Positions 59,069 to 64,000 of a stretch of 64,000 bases of DNA are shown in pieces. Under the pieces are notes generated by a model. That model saw only the letters and a list, made by a program, of their open reading frames with translations, was not told the DNA's origin and did not search any database. Each line of letters opens with the position of its first letter. The first letter of the stretch is position 1. This DNA is from Mucor racemosus (lineage: Eukaryota; Mucoromycota; Mucoromycetes; Mucorales; Mucoraceae): assembly GCA_027405735.1 (NCBI GenBank), contig JAPEHQ010000017.1:503501-567500 (forward strand), given 5' to 3'. Made by a program: the position numbers and the translations under genes.

Positions 59069-62000
59069 ATGCAACATAAAAATCAATTCTTGAATGGAGA
59101 ATCAGCCTCCATAAAGGCATCTCAATTATTAAGTGAGCATATTTACACATATAAAAATATCAGCGCCAACACTGCTACAAACATTTGGGGCAAATCAACT
59201 GGTCAAACTGTTTATACTCAACAAGATATCACCAGTCGTTTACAACATGGTGTTCATTCTGCAGCACTCGTTTCTTCTGATTCATTAATCTCGGCTATTC
59301 CTCAATTATATAAATTGGCTTCCGAAAAATCTGGAGTTGTGCTTCATGTTTCAGCAAAGCATGGTGATTCTTCAAGTTTCGCTGATTTCTCTAATGTCAT
59401 GGCTGTACGTCAAAGCGGTTTGACATTCCTTAGTTCTTCAACTGTTCAAGAAGCTCATGATTTAGCTGTCATTGCTCATGTCGTTGCTATCAAGACAAAT
59501 ACTCCTGTTTTACATTTCTTTGATTCTAAGCGTATTGCAGAAGAATTTACATCTATTGATTTGATTGACATTGACACTTTAAATCAATTGATCTCTACTG
59601 AAGATATTGAAAACTATCAACAACAACAACAACAATCAGAACAACAATCAGCCTATCTTCAATATAAACAACAACAACAACAACAACAAGATGGAAAGGA
59701 TGTAGATGTTTATTCCGTCGTTCAAGAAGCTATGGTACATTTTGCTACTTTGACAGGTCGTCAATATTCACCTTTAGAATTTATTGGTCATCCTGAAGCT
59801 GAAAGTGTTATTATTGCTATGGGAGCTGGTGCCACAGTTGTTGAAAAGACTGTAAATGCTCTTGGTAAAGAATCTAAATTGGGTCTCTTAAAAGTTAGAT
59901 TATATAGACCTTGGTCAGATACTGATTTATTAGCTGCTTTACCAAATGCCACTATTAAGCGTATTGCTGTTTTGGAGCCTTCTCATGATTTCACCTGTAC
60001 TTGGAATCCCCTCTTTTTGGATATTGCTGCTGCTTATCAAACTGCTGAAGATAATGATGTTGAAATCATTAGTGGTCAATATGGTGTCAAGGATCAAGAT
60101 TTCTCTCCTGCTCAAGTCGATGCTGTATTCACTGAATTAAACAAGCCTGATTTCCAACGTAAATTTGAGGTTGCTTCTTTGAAAATCAGCAATGAATTGA
60201 ATGTTATTCCCAAGGAAATTGAACAATTCTTGATTGTTGGTGATGAAACTTTGGCTTTAAACTATGCTCAAGCTGCTATCTCTGCTGGTAAATTTGCTCA
60301 AGTCTATACTGTTAACGATGTCTCTCATATTCGTGTTTCTCCTACTGCTGGTTCCATTTTACCTTCTTTTGTTTCCGAAGCAAAGGCTGTTATCCTTCAA
60401 AATACTTCAATTGATGCTGCTCATGCTATTAAGGCTCTTGCCAAGGATGGTGTTGTTGCTGTTCATGGTGCTTCTGTTTCTGAGAGTTTAGATGCTGCTT
60501 TAACTGAAGCTACCAAGCGCGCCATTGGTGTTACTAATGCCAAGGTTGTTCATTTAACTAATGTCCAAGATCTTGTTTCTGCTGGTCTTTCTGGTGTCTT
60601 GTCCAAGGCTGAAGCTATGGTCACTCCTTCTGGTTGGGAACAATTAGCTGGTACTCCTACTACTGCCACCAAGGCTGCTACTGCTGCTGAAAAGGCTATT
60701 GCCGTTGAGACTCCTTACTTGAAGATGCTTGATCAAGTCTTCCAAGATCGTCTTGAAATTGCTAATGCTGTCAACAGTGCTTCTGTTTGGTCTCGCGATG
60801 AGCAAAACCAATCTGCCTCTGCTCCTGAATTCGGTTATGGTAAGATTGTCAACAAGATCCAACAACGTACTCGTTTCATCGATGCTGTTGAAGCATTAAT
60901 CAAGGAGAACAAGGTATCTGAAGAAGCTTACAAGACTTTATCTCAATGGCTTTTGGTTGTCAAATCATCCAAATCTGATGTCAAAGCTATCAACAAGGCT
61001 GCTGAAGCTGTTCTTTCTGCTGTTGCCAATGTATCTGCTGCTGAATATGTTGTTCAAAACAAAGATCTCTTGTTTGAAAAGTCCAACTGGTTAATTGGTT
61101 CTGATACTTGGGCTTATGATCTCGGCCAATCTGGTGTACATCACGTTATTTCTCAAGGTGAAAACGTCAACATGTTGATTGTTGATACTTTGCCTTATTC
61201 TAGTGATTTGGCTCGTGAGCAACGCAAGAAGGATATTGGTCTTTATGCCATGAACTTTGGTTCTGCTTATGTTGCTTCTGTTGCTGTTTACTCTAGTTAT
61301 ACTGGTGTCTTACATGCTTTAATGGAAGCTGATGCTTATCAAGGCCCTTCTATTGTTTTGGCCTATTTACCTCAAGAATCTGTTGCTACTACTTCTGTTA
61401 ACCCTGTATTCACATTGAAGGAAACCAAGGTCTCTGTTGATAATGGTGCATGGCCTCTTTATCGTTGGAACCCTACTTTGGAAGCTGAGGGCAAAGAAGC
61501 TTTCTCTTTGGATTCTCAACGTATCAAGAAAGACCTTGAAAAGTTCTTGGAACGTGAAAACCATTTCTCTCAAATTGTTGCTCAACATCCTGATGTCTCT
61601 CAATTGCTTGTTAGCTCATTGGAAAATGTAAGTATTTGATTGCTTTTTTAAAAGTTGATGAATTAGATGATTAACGATATATTTCAATTTTAGGATGTTG
61701 AAAAGAGACATAGCGAATTGAAGCGTAAGGCTCGTGAAGATTTTGCTAAATTATTATCTGGTATGGGTGCTGCTAATGGACCTCCTCTTACTGTTCTTTT
61801 CGGTTCTGATAACGGTAATGCTGAAGGTGTTGCTAAGAAGATTGCCAACCGTGCCAAGAGTAGAGGACTTCAAGTTAAATTGATGGCTATGGATGATTAT
61901 GAAGATGTTCAAGAACTTGCTAATGAAACCAATGTTGTCTTTATTATTTCTACTGCTGGTCAAGGTGAATTACCTTCTAATGCTCGTGAATTATGGAAGG

Positions 62001-63973
62001 CTTTGAACGGTTTAATTGTTGGTGATGCTGATTTCAGTCAATTGAATTTTGCAGTCTTTGGTATGGGTGATAGTCATTACTGGCCTCGTGAAGAAGATGC
62101 CATGTTCTATAACCGTCCTGGTAAACTTATTGATGCCAAGCTTGAAACTTTGGGTGCCAATCGTCTTGTTGAAATTGGTTTGGGTGATGATCAAGATGCT
62201 GATGGTTTTGAAACTGCTTTAGGTCTCTGGCAACCCGAGTTCTGGAAGGCTCTTGGTGTTAAGGATGTTGGTGCTGAAGATGATGAGCCCAAATTGACTG
62301 ATGATCAAATGAAGATTAACTCTAACTATCTTCGTGGTACTATTGCCGAAGATCTTTTGGATGAATCTACTGGTGCTATCAATGAAATTAACGGCAAATT
62401 GCTTAAATTCCATGGTTCTTATGGTCAAGATGATCGTGATATCAGAGAAGAGCGTAAGAAGATGGGTCTCGAGAAGGCTTTCAGTTTCATGATTCGTGTT
62501 CGTATGCCCGGTGGTGTTTCTACCCCTGAGCAATGGCTTATTATGGATGAATTAGCTGACACTCATGCTAATGGTGCTATTAAATTAACTACTCGTCAAG
62601 CTTTCCAACTTCACGGTATCTTGAAGAAGAACCTTCGTTCTACTATTCGTGGTATTAACCACTCCCTTCTTTCTACTCTTGCTGCTTGTGGTGATGTCAA
62701 TCGTAACATTATGATTACTCCTGTTACTGAAATTCCTGAAGTTCATGCTCAAGTTCAACAATTCGGTATGGAAATCATGGAACATTTGGCTCCCAAGACT
62801 ACTGCTTATCATGAAATCTGGTTAGCTGATGAACAAGTTGCTGGTAATGCTGTTCAAGACTTTGAACCCATCTATGGTCCTACTTACTTGCCTCGTAAAT
62901 TTAAGATTGTTATTGCTGTTCCTCCCAACAACGATGTTGATATCTTTGCTCATGATTTGGGTTACATTGCTATTGTTGATGAGAACAAGAAGGTCATTGG
63001 TTACAACGTTACTATCGGTGGTGGTATGGGTATGACTCATGGTAACAAGAAAACTTATCCTCGCCCTGCAAATTTGGTCGGTTATGTTCCTGCTGAATTA
63101 GCTGTTGCTTGTGGTGAAGCTGTTATGACTACTCAAAGAGATTATGGTGATCGTACCAACCGTAAGCATGCTCGTTTCAAGTACACTATCGATACTCATG
63201 GTTTGGACTTTATCAAGAATGAAATTGAAACTCGTATGGGTACCAAGTTTGAAGAAGCCAAGCCTTATGTATTCGCTGACAATGCTGATCGTTATGGTTG
63301 GACCAAGGGTATTGAAGACAAATGGCATTTCTGTATGTTTATCGAGAATGGTAAGATCAAGGATTGGCCCGACTTCCAACCCAAGACTGGTCTCAAGGAA
63401 CTTGCTAAATGGCACAAGGGTGAATTCCGTCTTTCTCCTAACCAACATCTTGTTATTGCTAACGTCCCTGAAGCTGATTTGGAAAAGACTAAGGCTCTTT
63501 TAGCTAAATACAAGATGGATAATTTGTCTTTCTCTGGTCTTCGTTTGAATGCTATGGCTTGTGTTGCTTTACCTACTTGTGGTCTTGCTATGGCTGAATC
63601 CGAGCGTTACTTGCCTACTTTGGTTGGTCTTTTAGAAAACTCAATTGAAGCTGCTGGTCTTAAGGAAGATGCTATTACTATTCGTATGACTGGTTGTCCT
63701 AATGGTTGTGCTCGTCCTTATCTTGCTGAAATTGCTTTTGTTGGTAAGGCACCTAATGCATACAATGTCTATCTTGGTGGTGGTCATCAAGGTCAACGTT
63801 TGAACAAATTATACAAGGAAAGTTTACGTGAAGAAGAAATCTTGGCCGAGATTAATCCTATCATTAAGCGTTATGCTTCTGAACGTCTCTCTGGTGAACC
63901 ATTTGGTGATTTCGTCATTCGTGCTGGATACGTCAAGGAGACCATCACTGGTATGGATTTCCATGAACTCTAA
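59069..63973 (+). CDS. Sulfite reductase (NADPH) beta subunit, Met5-like
   Basis: Reduces sulfite to sulfide in sulfate assimilation, using electrons from the flavoprotein alpha subunit (Met10 in yeast). Two exons, 59069-61627 and 61694-63973, give 1612 residues, somewhat longer than yeast Met5 (about 1440). The N-terminal third resembles the pyruvate-ferredoxin oxidoreductase-like part of fungal beta subunits. A flavodoxin-like domain starts near 883 (LFGSDNGNAEGVA, ISTAGQGELPSNAREL). The C-terminal haemoprotein has paired repeats and the siroheme/4Fe-4S ligands Cys1476, Cys1482, Cys1521 and Cys1525 (CVALPTC and GCPNGC motifs). TRQAFQLHGI is a typical substrate-site strand. A Gln-rich insert at about 184-207 (CAA runs) is unusual for a metabolic enzyme. 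The intron is 66 bases and begins GTAAGT. The stop lies 27 bases before the window end. Confidence 0.96.
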
Positions 63974-64000
63974 AAAAAAAATATTTATATAGTCTATTTA

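Overview
This window reads as AT-rich nuclear DNA of a filamentous fungus of the order Mucorales (Mucoromycota). The strongest sign is the divergent pair carRP and carB: a fused lycopene cyclase/phytoene synthase gene back to back with the phytoene desaturase gene, the hallmark carotenoid locus of Mucor, Blakeslea and Phycomyces. Genes carry short introns (mostly 45-110 bases) with GTAAGT/GTATGT donors, CTAAT/CTAAC-like branch sites and TAG or CAG acceptors. Coding DNA is rich in CAA (Gln) runs, and the intergenic DNA is very AT-rich. I could not run searches, so exon joins come from reading frames, splice motifs and family alignment from memory.

Layout. 0-3.4 kb: a cytochrome P450 and an M20-type amidohydrolase in tandem. 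3.4-6.9 kb: no gene, but a solo LTR with a perfect 5-base target duplication. 7.0-11.9 kb (minus strand): a large membrane protein of a family I do not recognise, with an in-frame TGA followed by about 350 further open codons. 12-18.5 kb: old repeats and a dead Tc1/mariner transposon. 18.6-25.6 kb: an ABHD11-like hydrolase, an AT-hook protein, carRP (all minus strand) and carB (plus strand). 28.3-31.0 kb: a leucine-rich repeat protein with two protein phosphatase 1 docking motifs and a small tail-anchored hypothetical protein. 31-48.5 kb: a transposon-rich block with a SINE-like element, a second solo LTR, a complete and very young Ty3/Gypsy-type retrotransposon (identical-length LTRs, one mismatch), and long duplicated repeats, one of which carries a WD40-like exon fragment. 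48.5-50.0 kb: the RNA-granule protein Scd6/Lsm14. 50.8-53.1 kb: a paralogue of the 7-12 kb membrane protein. 53.5 kb: a small hypothetical gene. 56-58.7 kb: a Kin4-like protein kinase with a C-terminal KA1-like domain. 59.1-64.0 kb: sulfite reductase beta subunit.

How the genes fit together. CarRP makes phytoene and later cyclises lycopene, while CarB carries out the desaturations in between. Their shared 530-base promoter suggests joint control. The other genes look like ordinary housekeeping or lineage-specific neighbours with no clear common pathway.

The least explained items are four. First, the paralogous pair of signal-anchored, asparagine/serine-rich membrane proteins. Second, the retrotransposon whose single ORF runs through its own polypurine tract into the 3' LTR. 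Third, a recurring 26-base palindrome and related repeat family. Fourth, the WD40 exon carried by a dispersed repeat.
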